A stretch of DNA of 64,000 nucleotides from the NCBI RefSeq assembly GCF_043290135.1, contig NC_134710.1, positions 138,890,332 through 138,954,331 of the forward strand, given 5' to 3'. The notes beneath the pieces are model-generated. The model was not told the DNA's origin. It was given only the letters and a program-made list of their open reading frames with translations, and made no database searches. The position numbers were made by a program, and so were the translations under genes. Below are positions 1 to 11,350 of this stretch, one piece after another. Source of the DNA: Rhipicephalus microplus. Lineage: Eukaryota; Arthropoda; Arachnida; Ixodida; Ixodidae. Each line of letters opens with the position of its first letter. The first letter of the stretch is position 1.

Positions 1-41
1 CGGACGAGAACCGGCGCATTCAGCATGGTATGGCCGATGGC
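1..41 (-). rRNA. 5S rRNA gene, partial (window edge)
   Basis: Sense positions 1-41 only; the 3' part lies outside the window. Matches the consensus. Confidence 0.93.
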
Positions 42-215
42 GAAAATCGACATTTTACAACACAATCTATAACGAACTGCAAGCGATTTCTATCTTTTCA
101 AGTTACCGTTAACGGCTTATGCAGCGTGTTATATTATCCTGGTAAAAAACTTCGAAGGTACGTGACAATAATGTCTGTTGTTCTCCGGCAGAGAGCTTGC
201 TCTGTTCCTTCGCTG

Positions 216-239
216 GGGCGCACCAGCACGGGCGCACCA
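216..239 (+). repeat. Direct repeat of GGGCGCACCA
   Basis: Two copies of the 10-mer GGGCGCACCA at 216-225 and 230-239, separated by 4 bp, in every spacer. In the spacer right of element 2 (near 48347) the second copy is altered. Confidence 0.5.
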
Positions 240-411
240 ACGTTCACGCACAGCTCTGTGTGCAATTGCGGGCCGCCGCCACCGGCCATGCTCGTAAGTC
301 ATTTTCTGTAACTTAACGAACGTCTGTTGCGTCGGCTTTTATAACTGAGTGGCACACGAGGGACCGACATAAAGCAGGAATATTGGAATGCCCATTAATG
401 CTATTGTAACC

Positions 412-432
412 TGCCACGGTGGTCTCGTGGCA
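412..432. repeat. Spacer inverted repeat (7-bp stem, 7-nt loop)
   Basis: TGCCACG at 412-418 pairs perfectly with CGTGGCA at 426-432 around a 7-nt loop. One base differs in the spacer near 59149 (flank), otherwise the hairpin is kept across units. Function unknown. Confidence 0.6.
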
Positions 433-463
433 AAGGCACTCGGATGCTGACCCGCAAGTCACG

Positions 464-484
464 CCCCCCCCCCCACCCCCGCCC
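464..484 (-). repeat. Length-variable C/G tract with G-quadruplex potential
   Basis: Eleven C, one A, five C, one G, three C here; on the 5S-sense strand this is GGG, GGGGG and a long G-run separated by single bases, which fits a G-quadruplex pattern. The main run varies from about 9 to 20 bases between units and sometimes loses the interrupting A. It lies about 255-275 bp downstream of each 5S 3' end. Confidence 0.8.
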
Positions 485-498
485 TGTTCCTTCTTTGA

Positions 499-546
499 AC
501 AAAAATAAAAGAAAAGATAAAGGAAGGATGAGAAAAAAAAATAGAG
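499..546 (+). repeat. A-rich purine tract with variable A-run
   Basis: A nearly pure A/G stretch next to the C-tract, ending in an A-run of 9 in this unit and about 7-11 in others. It gives frame differences between units and is one of two slippage-prone sites in the spacer. It could be the remnant tail of an old insertion, but nothing upstream of it supports that. Confidence 0.6.
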
Positions 547-576
547 TATGTCACGCGCACTGGGTGCAACATTTAA

Positions 577-594
577 ACACATGTGCGCACGCAT
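577..594. repeat. Alternating purine-pyrimidine tract
   Basis: Eighteen bases of strict purine-pyrimidine alternation (ACACATGTGCGCACGCAT), a composition able to adopt Z-DNA under supercoiling. It is present in all spacers. Confidence 0.5.
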
Positions 595-723
595 CAAATT
601 TTGATTGCCTATATACGTAAGGTCATGTGCGCGATTGATACGGGCAACCAAACACGTCGCAAAATTAAACAACTCTCTCCTTCTCCCTACGTTCCTTCTC
701 TGCAATAAAAAAGAGAAATTTCG

Positions 724-733
724 AAAAGTAAAA
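724..733 (-). terminator. Pol III T-run terminators of 5S gene
   Basis: Just past the 3' end of the gene (base 740) the minus strand has TTTT at 733-730 and again at 727-724. A T6 run follows at 712-707, inside an inverted repeat (TTCTCT 696-701, AGAGAA 712-717). Runs of four or more T on the sense strand terminate Pol III. The tandem back-up runs are kept in all units. Confidence 0.85.
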
Positions 734-739
734 GAAGGT

Positions 740-857
740 GCCATCAGCACTCGGTGTTCCCAGGTGGTCTCCCTCCCAAGTACTGACCGAGCCCAATGCT
801 GCTTAGCTTCGGTGATCGGACGAGAACCGGCGCATTCAGCATGGTATGGCCGATGGC
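740..857 (-). rRNA. 5S rRNA
   Basis: Reference copy for this array. The 118-nt RNA starts GCCATCGGCC at 857 and ends CTGATGGC at 740; these ends pair over 9 bp (one G-U) as helix I. Box A, box C and the T-run terminators are in place. The mature 3' end may extend one or two bases. The RNA is a structural component of the large ribosomal subunit. By eye, 47 of the 64 complete copies are identical to it. Confidence 0.97.
763..809 (-). promoter_or_regulatory. 5S internal control region (box A to box C)
   Basis: Within the gene at 740-857, sense positions 49-66 (809 to 792) match the conserved 5S box A block (AGCTAAGCAGC core). Sense positions 70-95 (788 to 763) match the box C block (AGTACTTGG and GGGAGACC cores). 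In other animals this region is bound by TFIIIA and nucleates TFIIIC/TFIIIB/Pol III assembly. The same sequence is repeated in every unit. Confidence 0.88.
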
Positions 858-882
858 GAAAATCGACATTTTACAACACAAT

Positions 883-888
883 CTATAA
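883..888 (-). promoter_or_regulatory. TATA-like element upstream of 5S gene
   Basis: On the minus strand this reads TTATAG at -31 to -26 relative to +1 (base 857). Arthropod 5S genes, for example in Drosophila and Bombyx, are known to need a TATA-like element near -25 to -30 in addition to the internal control region. It is present in the units I inspected, and it remains upstream of both retrotransposons (for example 29493-29498). Confidence 0.7.
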
Positions 889-921
889 CGAACTGCAAGC
901 GATTTCTATCTTTTCAAGTTA

Positions 922-931
922 CCGTTAACGG
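922..931. repeat. Perfect 10-bp palindrome CCGTTAACGG
   Basis: Self-complementary 10-mer lying 65-74 bp upstream of the 5S +1 (base 857), repeated in every unit. A dimeric DNA-binding protein could recognise it; no family is implied by the sequence. Confidence 0.45.
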
Positions 932-1151
932 CTTATGCAGCGTGTTATATTATCCTGGTAAAAAACTTCGAAGGTACGTGACAATAATGTCTGTTGTTCT
1001 CCGGCAGAGAGCTTGCTCTGTTCCTTCGCTGGGGCGCACCAGCACGGGCGCACCAACGTTCACGCACAGCTCTGTGTGCAATTGCGGGCCGCCGCCACCG
1101 GCCATGCTCGTAAGTCATTTTCTGTAACTTAACGAACGTCTGTTGCGTCGG

Positions 1152-1159
1152 CTTTTATA
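1152..1159 (-). promoter_or_regulatory. Spacer TATA box candidate (TATAAAAG)
   Basis: The minus strand carries a canonical TATAAAAG about 295 bp upstream of the 5S +1. A possible start codon in a strong context (A at -3, G at +4) follows 54 nt downstream at 1105 and opens a 51-codon frame to 950. Copies with small deletions (near 19027 and 39496) break that frame, so coding is unlikely; a non-coding spacer transcript remains possible. Confidence 0.25.
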
Positions 1160-1555
1160 ACTGAGTGGCACACGAGGGACCGACATAAAGCAGGAATATT
1201 GGAATGCCCATTAATGCTATTGTAACCTGCCACGGTGGTCTCGTGGCAAAGGCACTCGGATGCTGACCCGCAAGTCACGCCCCCCCCCCCACCCCCGCCC
1301 TGTTCCTTCTTTGAACAAAAATAAAAGAAAAGATAAAGGAAGGATGAGAAAAAAAAATAGAGTATGTCACGCGCACTGGGTGCAACATTTAAACACATGT
1401 GCGCACGCATCAAATTTTGATTGCCTATATACGTAAGGTCATGTGCGCGATTGATACGGGCAACCAAACACGTCGCAAAATTAAACAACTCTCTCCTTCT
1501 CCCTACGTTCCTTCTCTGCAATAAAAAAGAGAAATTTCGAAAAGTAAAAGAAGGT

Positions 1556-1673
1556 GCCATCAGCACTCGGTGTTCCCAGGTGGTCTCCCTCCCAAGTACT
1601 GACCGAGCCCAATGCTGCTTAGCTTCGGTGATCGGACGAGAACCGGCGCATTCAGCATGGTATGGCCGATGGC
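1556..1673 (-). rRNA. 5S rRNA
   Basis: Consensus copy; next gene 817 bp on. Confidence 0.97.
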
Positions 1674-2372
1674 GAAAATCGACATTTTACAACACAATCT
1701 ATAACGAACTGCAAGCGATTTCTATCTTTTCAAGTTACCGTTAACGGCTTATGCAGCGTGTTATATTATCCTGGTAAAAAACTTCGAAGGTACGTGACAA
1801 TAATGTCTGTTGTTCTCCGGCAGAGAGCTTGCTCTGTTCCTTCGCTGGGGCGCACCAGCACGGGCGCACCAACGTTCACGCACAGCTCTGTGTGCAATTG
1901 CGGGCCGCCGCCACCGGCCATGCTCGTAAGTCATTTTCTGTAACTTAACGAACGTCTGTTGCGTCGGCTTTTATAACTGAGTGGCACACGAGGGACCGAC
2001 ATAAAGCAGGAATATTGGAATGCCCATTAATGCTATTGTAACCTGCCACGGTGGTCTCGTGGCAAAGGCACTCGGATGCTGACCCGCAAGTCACGCCCCC
2101 CCCCCCCACCCCCGCCCTGTTCCTTCTTTGAACAAAAATAAAAGAAAAGATAAAGGAAGGATGAGAAAAAAAAATAGAGTATGTCACGCGCACTGGGTGC
2201 AACATTTAAACACATGTGCGCACGCATCAAATTTTGATTGCCTATATACGTAAGGTCATGTGCGCGATTGATACGGGCAACCAAACACGTCGCAAAATTA
2301 AACAACTCTCTCCTTCTCCCTACGTTCCTTCTCTGCAATAAAAAAGAGAAATTTCGAAAAGTAAAAGAAGGT

Positions 2373-2490
2373 GCCATCAGCACTCGGTGTTCCCAGGTGG
2401 TCTCCCTCCCAAGTACTGACCGAGCCCAATGCTGCTTAGCTTCGGTGATCGGACGAGAACCGGCGCATTCAGCATGGTATGGCCGATGGC
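2373..2490 (-). rRNA. 5S rRNA
   Basis: Consensus copy; next gene 815 bp on. Confidence 0.97.
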
Positions 2491-3187
2491 GAAAATCGAC
2501 ATTTTACAACACAATCTATAACGAACTGCAAGCGATTTCTATCTTTTCAAGTTACCGTTAACGGCTTATGCAGCGTGTTATATTATCCTGGTAAAAAACT
2601 TCGAAGGTACGTGACAATAATGTCTGTTGTTCTCCGGCAGAGAGCTTGCTCTGTTCCTTCGCTGGGGCGCACCAGCACGGGCGCACCAACGTTCACGCAC
2701 AGCTCTGTGTGCAATTGCGGGCCGCCGCCACCGGCCATGCTCGTAAGTCATTTTCTGTAACTTAACGAACGTCTGTTGCGTCGGCTTTTATAACTGAGTG
2801 GCACACGAGGGACCGACATAAAGCAGGAATATTGGAATGCCCATTAATGCTATTGTAACCTGCCACGGTGGTCTCGTGGCAAAGGCACTCGGATGCTGAC
2901 CCGCAAGTCACGCCCCCCCCCCACCCCCGCCCTGTTCCTTCTTTGAACAAAAATAAAAGAAAAGATAAAGGAAGGATGAGAAAAAAAAATAGAGTATGTC
3001 ACGCGCACTGGGTGCAACATTTAAACACATGTGCGCACGCATCAAATTTTGATTGCCTATATACGTAAGGTCATGTGCGCGATTGATACGGGCAACCAAA
3101 CACGTCGCAAAATTAAACAACTCTCTCCTTCTCCCTACGTTCCTTCTCTGCAATAAAAAAGAGAAATTTCGAAAAGTAAAAGAAGGT

Positions 3188-3305
3188 GCCATCAGCACTC
3201 GGTGTTCCCAGGTGGTCTCCCTCCCAAGTACTGACCGAGCCCAATGCTGCTTAGCTTCGGTGATCGGACGAGAACCGGCGCATTCAGCATGGTATGGCCG
3301 ATGGC
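3188..3305 (-). rRNA. 5S rRNA
   Basis: Consensus gene; the upstream flank has C to A at 3358, shared with the unit two further on (4993). Confidence 0.97.
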
Positions 3306-4007
3306 GAAAATCGACATTTTACAACACAATCTATAACGAACTGCAAGCGATTTCTATATTTTCAAGTTACCGTTAACGGCTTATGCAGCGTGTTATATTA
3401 TCCTGGTAAAAAACTTCGAAGGTACGTGACAATAATGTCTGTTGTTCTCCGGCAGAGAGCTTGCTCTGTTCCTTCGCTGGGGCGCACCAGCACGGGCGCA
3501 CCAACGTTCACGCACAGCTCTGTGTGCAATTGCGGGCCGCCGCCACCGGCCATGCTCGTAAGTCATTTTCTGTAACTTAACGAACGTCTGTTGCGTCGGC
3601 TTTTATAACTGAGTGGCACACGAGGGACCGACATAAAGCAGGAATATTGGAATGCCCATTAATGCTATTGTAACCTGCCACGGTGGTCTCGTGGCAAAGG
3701 CACTCGGATGCTGACCCGCAAGTCACGCCCCCCCCCCCCCCACCCCCGCCCTGTTCCTTCTTTGAACAAAAATAAAAGAAAAGATAAAGGAAGGATGAGA
3801 AAAAAAAAATAGAGTATGTGACGCGCACTGGGTGCAACATTTAAACACATGTGCGCACGCATCAAATTTTGATTGCCTATATACGTAAGGTCATGTGCGC
3901 GATTGATACGGGCAACCAAACACGTCGCAAAATTAAACAACTCTCTCCTTCTCCCTACGTTCCTTCTCTGCAATAAAAAAGAGAAATTTCGAAAAGTAAA
4001 AGAAGGT

Positions 4008-4125
4008 GCCATCAGCACTCGGTGTTCCCAGGTGGTCTCCCTCCCAAGTACTGACCGAGCCCAATGCTGCTTAGCTTCGGTGATCGGACGAGAACCGGCG
4101 CATTCAGCATGGTATGGCCGATGGC
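4008..4125 (-). rRNA. 5S rRNA
   Basis: Consensus copy; next gene 815 bp on. Confidence 0.97.
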
Positions 4126-4822
4126 GAAAATCGACATTTTACAACACAATCTATAACGAACTGCAAGCGATTTCTATCTTTTCAAGTTACCGTTAACGGC
4201 TTATGCAGCGTGTTATATTATCCTGGTAAAAAACTTCGAAGGTACGTGACAATAATGTCTGTTGTTCTCCGGCAGAGAGCTTGCTCTGTTCCTTCGCTGG
4301 GGCGCACCAGCACGGGCGCACCAACGTTCACGCACAGCTCTGTGTGCAATTGCGGGCCGCCGCCACCGGCCATGCTCGTAAGTCATTTTCTGTAACTTAA
4401 CGAACGTCTGTTGCGTCGGCTTTTATAACTGAGTGGCACACGAGGGACCGACATAAAGCAGGAATATTGGAATGCCCATTAATGCTATTGTAACCTGCCA
4501 CGGTGGTCTCGTGGCAAAGGCACTCGGATGCTGACCCGCAAGTCACGCCCCCCCCCCACCCCCGCCCTGTTCCTTCTTTGAACAAAAATAAAAGAAAAGA
4601 TAAAGGAAGGATGAGAAAAAAAAATAGAGTATGTCACGCGCACTGGGTGCAACATTTAAACACATGTGCGCACGCATCAAATTTTGATTGCCTATATACG
4701 TAAGGTCATGTGCGCGATTGATACGGGCAACCAAACACGTCGCAAAATTAAACAACTCTCTCCTTCTCCCTACGTTCCTTCTCTGCAATAAAAAAGAGAA
4801 ATTTCGAAAAGTAAAAGAAGGT

Positions 4823-4940
4823 GCCATCAGCACTCGGTGTTCCCAGGTGGTCTCCCTCCCAAGTACTGACCGAGCCCAATGCTGCTTAGCTTCGGTGATC
4901 GGACGAGAACCGGCGCATTCAGCATGGTATGGCCGATGGT
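4823..4940 (-). rRNA. 5S rRNA, variant at +1
   Basis: Base 4940 is T, so the RNA would begin with A instead of G, weakening the outermost pair of helix I. The upstream flank carries the 4993 variant. Confidence 0.93.
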
Positions 4941-5638
4941 GAAAATCGACATTTTACAACACAATCTATAACGAACTGCAAGCGATTTCTATATTTTCAA
5001 GTTACCGTTAACGGCTTATGCAGCGTGTTATATTATCCTGGTAAAAAACTTCGAAGGTACGTGACAATAATGTCTGTTGTTCTCCGGCAGAGAGCTTGCT
5101 CTGTTCCTTCGCTGGGGCGCACCAGCACGGGCGCACCAACGTTCACGCACAGCTCTGTGTGCAATTGCGGGCCGCCGCCACCGGCCATGCTCGTAAGTCA
5201 TTTTCTGTAACTTAACGAACGTCTGTTGCGTCGGCTTTTATAACTGAGTGGCACACGAGGGACCGACATAAAGCAGGAATATTGGAATGCCCATTAATGC
5301 TATTGTAACCTGCCACGGTGGTCTCGTGGCAAAGGCACTCGGATGCTGACCCGCAAGTCACGCCCCCCCCCCCCCCCCTGCCCTGTTCCTTCTTTGAACA
5401 AAAATAAAAGAAAAGATAAAGGAAGGATGAGAAAAAAAAATAGAGTATGTCACGCGCACTGGGTGCAACATTTAAACACATGTGCGCACGCATCAAATTT
5501 TGATTGCCTATATACGTAAGGTCATGTGCGCGATTGATACGGGCAACCAAACACGTCGCAAAATTAAACAACTCTCTCCTTCTCCCTACGTTCCTTCTCT
5601 GCAATAAAAAAGAGAAATTTCGAAAAGTAAAAGAAGGT

Positions 5639-5756
5639 GCCATCAGCACTCGGTGTTCCCAGGTGGTCTCCCTCCCAAGTACTGACCGAGCCCAATGCTG
5701 CTTAGCTTCGGTGATCGGACGAGAACCGGCGCATTCAGCATGGTATGGCCGATGGC
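5639..5756 (-). rRNA. 5S rRNA
   Basis: Consensus gene; the C-tract below it (near 5365) has T in place of the usual A and G. Confidence 0.97.
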
Positions 5757-6451
5757 GAAAATCGACATTTTACAACACAATCTATAACGAACTGCAAGCG
5801 ATTTCTATCTTTTCAAGTTACCGTTAACGGCTTATGCAGCGTGTTATATTATCCTGGTAAAAAACTTCGAAGGTACGTGACAATAATGTCTGTTGTTCTC
5901 CGGCAGAGAGCTTGCTCTGTTCCTTCGCTGGGCCGCACCAGCACGGGCGCACCAACGTTCACGCACAGCTCTGTGTGCAATTGCGGGCCGCCGCCACCGG
6001 CCATGCTCGTAAGTCATTTTCTGTAACTTAACGAACGTCTGTTGCGTCGGCTTTTATAACTGAGTGGCACACGAGGGACCGACATAAAGCAGGAATATTG
6101 GAATGCCCATTAATGCTATTGTAACCTGCCACGGTGGTCTCGTGGCAAAGGCACTCGGATGCTGACCCGCAAGTCACGCCCCCCCCCCCCCCCACCCCCG
6201 CCCTGTTCCTTCTTTGAACAAAAATAAAAGAAAAGATAAAGGAAGGATGAGAAAAAAAATAGAGTATGTCACGCGCACTGGGTGCCACATTTAAACACAT
6301 GTGCGCACGCATCAAATTTTGATTGCCTATATACGTAAGGTCATGTGCGCGATTGATACGGGCAACCAAACACGTCGCAAAATTAAACAACTCTCTCCTT
6401 ACGTTCCTTCTCTGCAATAAAAAAGAGAAATTTCGAAAAGTAAAAGAAGGT

Positions 6452-6569
6452 GCCATCAGCACTCGGTGTTCCCAGGTGGTCTCCCTCCCAAGTACTGACC
6501 GAGCCCAATGCTGCTTAGCTTCGGTGATCGGACGAGAACCGGCGCATTCAGCATGGTATGGCCGATGGC
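6452..6569 (-). rRNA. 5S rRNA
   Basis: Consensus gene; a 6-bp deletion lies about 50 bp past its 3' end (near 6398), beyond the terminators. Confidence 0.97.
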
Positions 6570-7269
6570 GAAAATCGACATTTTACAACACAATCTATAA
6601 CGAACTGCAAGCGATTTCTATCTTTTCAAGTTACCGTTAACGGCTTATGCAGCGTGTTATATTATCCTGGTAAAAAACTTCGAAGGTACGTGACAATAAT
6701 GTCTGTTGTTCTCCGGCAGAGAGCTTGCTCTGTTCCTTCGCTGGGGCGCACCAGCACGGGCGCACCAACGTTCACGCACAGCTCTGTGTGCAATTGCGGG
6801 CCGCCGCCACCGGCCATGCTCGTAAGTCATTTTCTGTAACTTAACGAACGTCTGTTGCGTCGGCTTTTATAACTGAGTGGCACACGAGGGACCGACATAA
6901 AGCAGGAATATTGGAATGCCCATTAATGCTATTGTAACCTGCCACGGTGGTCTCGTGGCAAAGGCACTCGGATGCTGACCCGCAAGTCACGCCCCCCCCC
7001 CCCCACCCCCGCCCTGTTCCTTCTTTGAACAACAATAAAAGAAAAGATAAAGGAAGGATGAGAAAAAAAAATAGAGTATGTCACGCGCACTGGGTGCAAC
7101 ATTTAAACACATGTGCGCACGCATCAAATTTTGATTGCCTATATACGTAAGGTCATGTGCGCGATTGATACGGGCAACCAAACACGTCGCAAAATTAAAC
7201 AACTCTCTCCTTCTCCCTACGTTCCTTCTCTGCAATAAAAAAGAGAAATTTCGAAAAGTAAAAGAAGGT

Positions 7270-7387
7270 GCCATCAGCACTCGGTGTTCCCAGGTGGTCT
7301 CCCTCCCAAGTACTGACCGAGCCCAATGCTGCTTAGCTTCGGTGATCGGACGAGAACCGGCGCATTCAGCATGGTATGGCCGATGGC
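7270..7387 (-). rRNA. 5S rRNA
   Basis: Consensus copy; next gene 814 bp on. Confidence 0.97.
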
Positions 7388-8083
7388 GAAAATCGACATT
7401 TTACAACACAATCTATAACGAACTGCAAGCGATTTCTATCTTTTCAAGTTACCGTTAACGGCTTATGCAGCGTGTTATATTATCCTGGTAAAAAACTTCG
7501 AAGGTACGTGACAATAATGTCTGTTGTTCTCCGGCAGAGAGCTTGCTCTGTTCCTTCGCTGGGGCGCACCAGCACGGGCGCACCAACGTTCACGCACAGC
7601 TCTGTGTGCAATTGCGGGCCGCCGCCACCGGCCATGCTCGTAAGTCATTTTCTGTAACTTAACGAACGTCTGTTGCGTCGGCTTTTATAACTGAGTGGCA
7701 CACGAGGGACCGACATAAAGCAGGAATATTGGAATGCCCATTAATGCTATTGTAACCTGCCACGGTGGTCTCGTGGCAAAGGCACTCGGATGCTGACCCG
7801 CAAGTCACGCCCCCCCCCACCCCCGCCCTGTTCCTTCTTTGAACAAAAATAAAAGAAAAGATAAAGGAAGGATGAGAAAAAAAAATAGAGTATGTCACGC
7901 GCACTGGGTGCAACATTTAAACACATGTGCGCACGCATCAAATTTTGATTGCCTATATACGTAAGGTCATGTGCGCGATTGATACGGGCAACCAAACACG
8001 TCGCAAAATTAAACAACTCTCTCCTTCTCCCTACGTTCCTTCTCTGCAATAAAAAAGAGAAATTTCGAAAAGTAAAAGAAGGT

Positions 8084-8201
8084 GCCATCAGCACTCGGTG
8101 TTCCCAGGTGGTCTCCCTCCCAAGTACTGACCGAGCCCAATGCTGCTTAGCTTCGGTGATCGGACGAGAACCGGCGCATTCAGCATGGTATGGCCGATGG
8201 C
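8084..8201 (-). rRNA. 5S rRNA
   Basis: Consensus copy; next gene 817 bp on. Confidence 0.97.
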
Positions 8202-8900
8202 GAAAATCGACATTTTACAACACAATCTATAACGAACTGCAAGCGATTTCTATCTTTTCAAGTTACCGTTAACGGCTTATGCAGCGTGTTATATTATCCT
8301 GGTAAAAAACTTCGAAGGTACGTGACAATAATGTCTGTTGTTCTCCGGCAGAGAGCTTGCTCTGTTCCTTCGCTGGGGCGCACCAGCACGGGCGCACCAA
8401 CGTTCACGCACAGCTCTGTGTGCAATTGCGGGCCGCCGCCACCGGCCATGCTCGTAAGTCATTTTCTGTAACTTAACGAACGTCTGTTGCGTCGGCTTTT
8501 ATAACTGAGTGGCACACGAGGGACCGACATAAAGCAGGAATATTGGAATGCCCATTAATGCTATTGTAACCTGCCACGGTGGTCTCGTGGCAAAGGCACT
8601 CGGATGCTGACCCGCAAGTCACGCCCCCCCCCCCCACCCCCGCCCTGTTCCTTCTTTGAACAAAAATAAAAGAAAAGATAAAGGAAGGATGAGAAAAAAA
8701 AATAGAGTATGTCACGCGCACTGGGTGCAACATTTAAACACATGTGCGCACGCATCAAATTTTGATTGCCTATATACGTAAGGTCATGTGCGCGATTGAT
8801 ACGGGCAACCAAACACGTCGCAAAATTAAACAACTCTCTCCTTCTCCCTACGTTCCTTCTCTGCAATAAAAAAGAGAAATTTCGAAAAGTAAAAGAAGGT

Positions 8901-9018
8901 GCCATCAGCACTCGGTGTTCCCAGGTGGTCTCCCTCCCAAGTACTGACCGAGCCCAATGCTGCTTAGCTTCGGTGATCGGACGAGAACCGGCGCATTCAG
9001 CATGGTATGGCCGATGGC
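8901..9018 (-). rRNA. 5S rRNA
   Basis: Consensus copy; next gene 817 bp on. Confidence 0.97.
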
Positions 9019-9717
9019 GAAAATCGACATTTTACAACACAATCTATAACGAACTGCAAGCGATTTCTATCTTTTCAAGTTACCGTTAACGGCTTATGCA
9101 GCGTGTTATATTATCCTGGTAAAAAACTTCGAAGGTACGTGACAATAATGTCTGTTGTTCTCCGGCAGAGAGCTTGCTCTGTTCCTTCGCTGGGGCGCAC
9201 CAGCACGGGCGCACCAACGTTCACGCACAGCTCTGTGTGCAATTGCGGGCCGCCGCCACCGGCCATGCTCGTAAGTCATTTTAAGTAACTTAACGAACGT
9301 CTGTTGCGTCGGCTTTTATAACTGAGTGGCACACGAGGGACCGACATAAAGCAGGAATATTGGAATGCCCATTAATGCTATTGTAACCTGCCACGGTGGT
9401 CTCGTGGCAAAGGCACTCGGATGCTGACCCGCAAGTCACGCCCCCCCCCCCCACCCCCGCCCTGTTCCTTCTTTGAACAAAAATAAAAGAAAAGATAAAG
9501 GAAGGATGAGAAAAAAAAATAGAGTATGTCACGCGCACTGGGTGCAACATTTAAACACATGTGCGCACGCATCAAATTTTGATTGCCTATATACGTAAGG
9601 TCATGTGCGCGATTGACACGGGCAACCAAACACGTCGCAAAATTAAACAACTCTCTCCTTCTCCCTACGTTCCTTCTCTGCAATAAAAAAGAGAAATTTC
9701 GAAAAGTAAAAGAAGGT

Positions 9718-9835
9718 GCCATCAGCACTCGGTGTTCCCAGGTGGTCTCCCTCCCAAGTACTGACCGAGCCCAATGCTGCTTAGCTTCGGTGATCGGACG
9801 AGAACCGGCGCATTCAGCATGGTATGGCCGATGGC
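9718..9835 (-). rRNA. 5S rRNA
   Basis: Consensus gene; T to C at about 9617 downstream, shared only with the spacer near 20225. Confidence 0.97.
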
Positions 9836-10534
9836 GAAAATCGACATTTTACAACACAATCTATAACGAACTGCAAGCGATTTCTATCTTTTCAAGTTAC
9901 CGTTAACGGCTTATGCAGCGTGTTATATTATCCTGGTAAAAAACTTCGAAGGTACGTGACAATAATGTCTGTTGTTCTCCGGCAGAGAGCTTGCTCTGTT
10001 CCTTCGCTGGGGCGCACCAGCACGGGCGCACCAACGTTCACGCACAGCTCTGTGTGCAATTGCGGGCCGCCGCCACCGGCCATGCTCGTAAGTCATTTTC
10101 TGTAACTTAACGAACGTCTGTTGCGTCGGCTTTTATAACTGAGTGGCACACGAGGGACCGACATAAAGCAGGAATATTGGAATGCCCATTAATGCTATTG
10201 TAACCTGCCACGGTGGTCTCGTGGCAAAGGCACTCGGATGCTGACCCGCAAGTCACGCCCCCCCCCCCACCCCAGCCCTGTTCCTTCTTTGAACAAAAAT
10301 AAAAGAAAAGATAAAGGAAGGATGAGAAAAAAAAAATAGAGTATGTCACGCGCACTGGGTGCAACATTTAAACACATGTGCGCACGCATCAAATTTTGAT
10401 TGCCTATATACGTAAGGTCATGTGCGCGATTGATACGGGCAACCAAACACGTCGCAAAATTAAACAACTCTCTCCTTCTCCCTACGTTCCTTCTCTGCAA
10501 TAAAAAAGAGAAATTTCGAAAAGTAAAAGAAGGT

Positions 10535-10652
10535 GCCATCAGCACTCGGTGTTCCCAGGTGGTCTCCCTCCCAAGTACTGACCGCGCCCAATGCTGCTTA
10601 GCTTCGGTGATCGGACGAGAACCGGCGCATTCAGCATGGTATGGCCGATGGC
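10535..10652 (-). rRNA. 5S rRNA, variant T68G
   Basis: A to C at 10585 gives T68G in the RNA, opposing A107 in helix V. The same change is found in the gene at 13804, and both units share a C to G change in the upstream spacer (near 10965 and 14235). Confidence 0.94.
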
Positions 10653-11350
10653 GAAAATCGACATTTTACAACACAATCTATAACGAACTGCAAGCGATTT
10701 CTATCTTTTCAAGTTACCGTTAACGGCTTATGCAGCGTGTTATATTATCCTGGTAAAAAACTTCGAAGGTACGTGACAATAATGTCTGTTGTTCTCCGGC
10801 AGAGAGCTTGCTCTGTTCCTTCGCTGGGGCGCACCAGCACGGGCGCACCAACGTTCACGCACAGCTCTGTGTGCAATTGCGGGCCGCCGCCACCGGCCAT
10901 GCTCGTAAGTCATTTTCTGTAACTTAACGAACGTCTGTTGCGTCGGCTTTTATAACTGAGTGGCAGACGAGGGACCGACATAAAGCAGGAATATTGGAAT
11001 GCCCATTAATGCTATTGTAACCTGCCACGGTGGTCTCGTGGCAAAGGCACTCGGATGCTGACCCGCAAGTCACGCCCCCCCCCCCACCCCCGCCCTGTTC
11101 CTTCTTTGAACAAAAATAAAAGAAAAGATAAAGGAAGGATGAGAAAAAAAAATAGAGTATGTCACGCGCACTGGGTGCAACATTTAAACACATGTGCGCA
11201 CGCATCAAATTTTGATTGCCTATATACGTAAGGTCATGTGCGCGATTGATACGGGCAACCAAACACGTCGCAAAATTAAACAACTCTCTCCTTCTCCCTA
11301 CGTTCCTTCTCTGCAATAAAAAAGAGAAATTTCGAAAAGTAAAAGAAGGT

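Larger units (their letters stand above)
858..1555. repeat. Representative 5S intergenic spacer
   Basis: Spacer between the genes at 740-857 and 1556-1673; all other spacers are near-identical copies. Going away from the +1 of the lower gene it holds the TATA-like element, a 10-bp palindrome (922-931), a minus-strand TATAAAAG box (1152-1159) and a 7-bp-stem hairpin. These are followed by a C-tract, an A-rich purine tract, an alternating purine-pyrimidine tract and finally the T-run terminators of the next gene. I see no tRNA, U1, U2, U6, histone or spliced-leader gene in it. Confidence 0.85.

Noticed and set aside
30..311. 93-residue plus-strand ORF starting in each 5S gene, repeated in all units
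   Set aside because: It begins inside the antisense strand of the 5S gene and runs through the spacer; it has no domain, and its recurrence is explained by the tandem repeat.
290..607. Spliced-leader-like RNA gene in the spacer (GTAAGT donor near 293, Sm-like AATTTTG near 599)
   Set aside because: The donor is on the plus strand about 300 nt from the weak Sm-like site, far too long for an SL RNA, with no exon-like leader or stem-loops; linked SL genes occur in other taxa but not recognisably here.
313..750. Minus-strand ORF of up to 145 residues with a glycine-rich run
   Set aside because: The glycine run is the slippage-prone G-tract; the frame changes from unit to unit with tract length, so it is not under coding constraint.
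605..928. 107-residue plus-strand ORF repeated in all units
   Set aside because: Antisense across a complete 5S gene; conserved only because the RNA gene is conserved.
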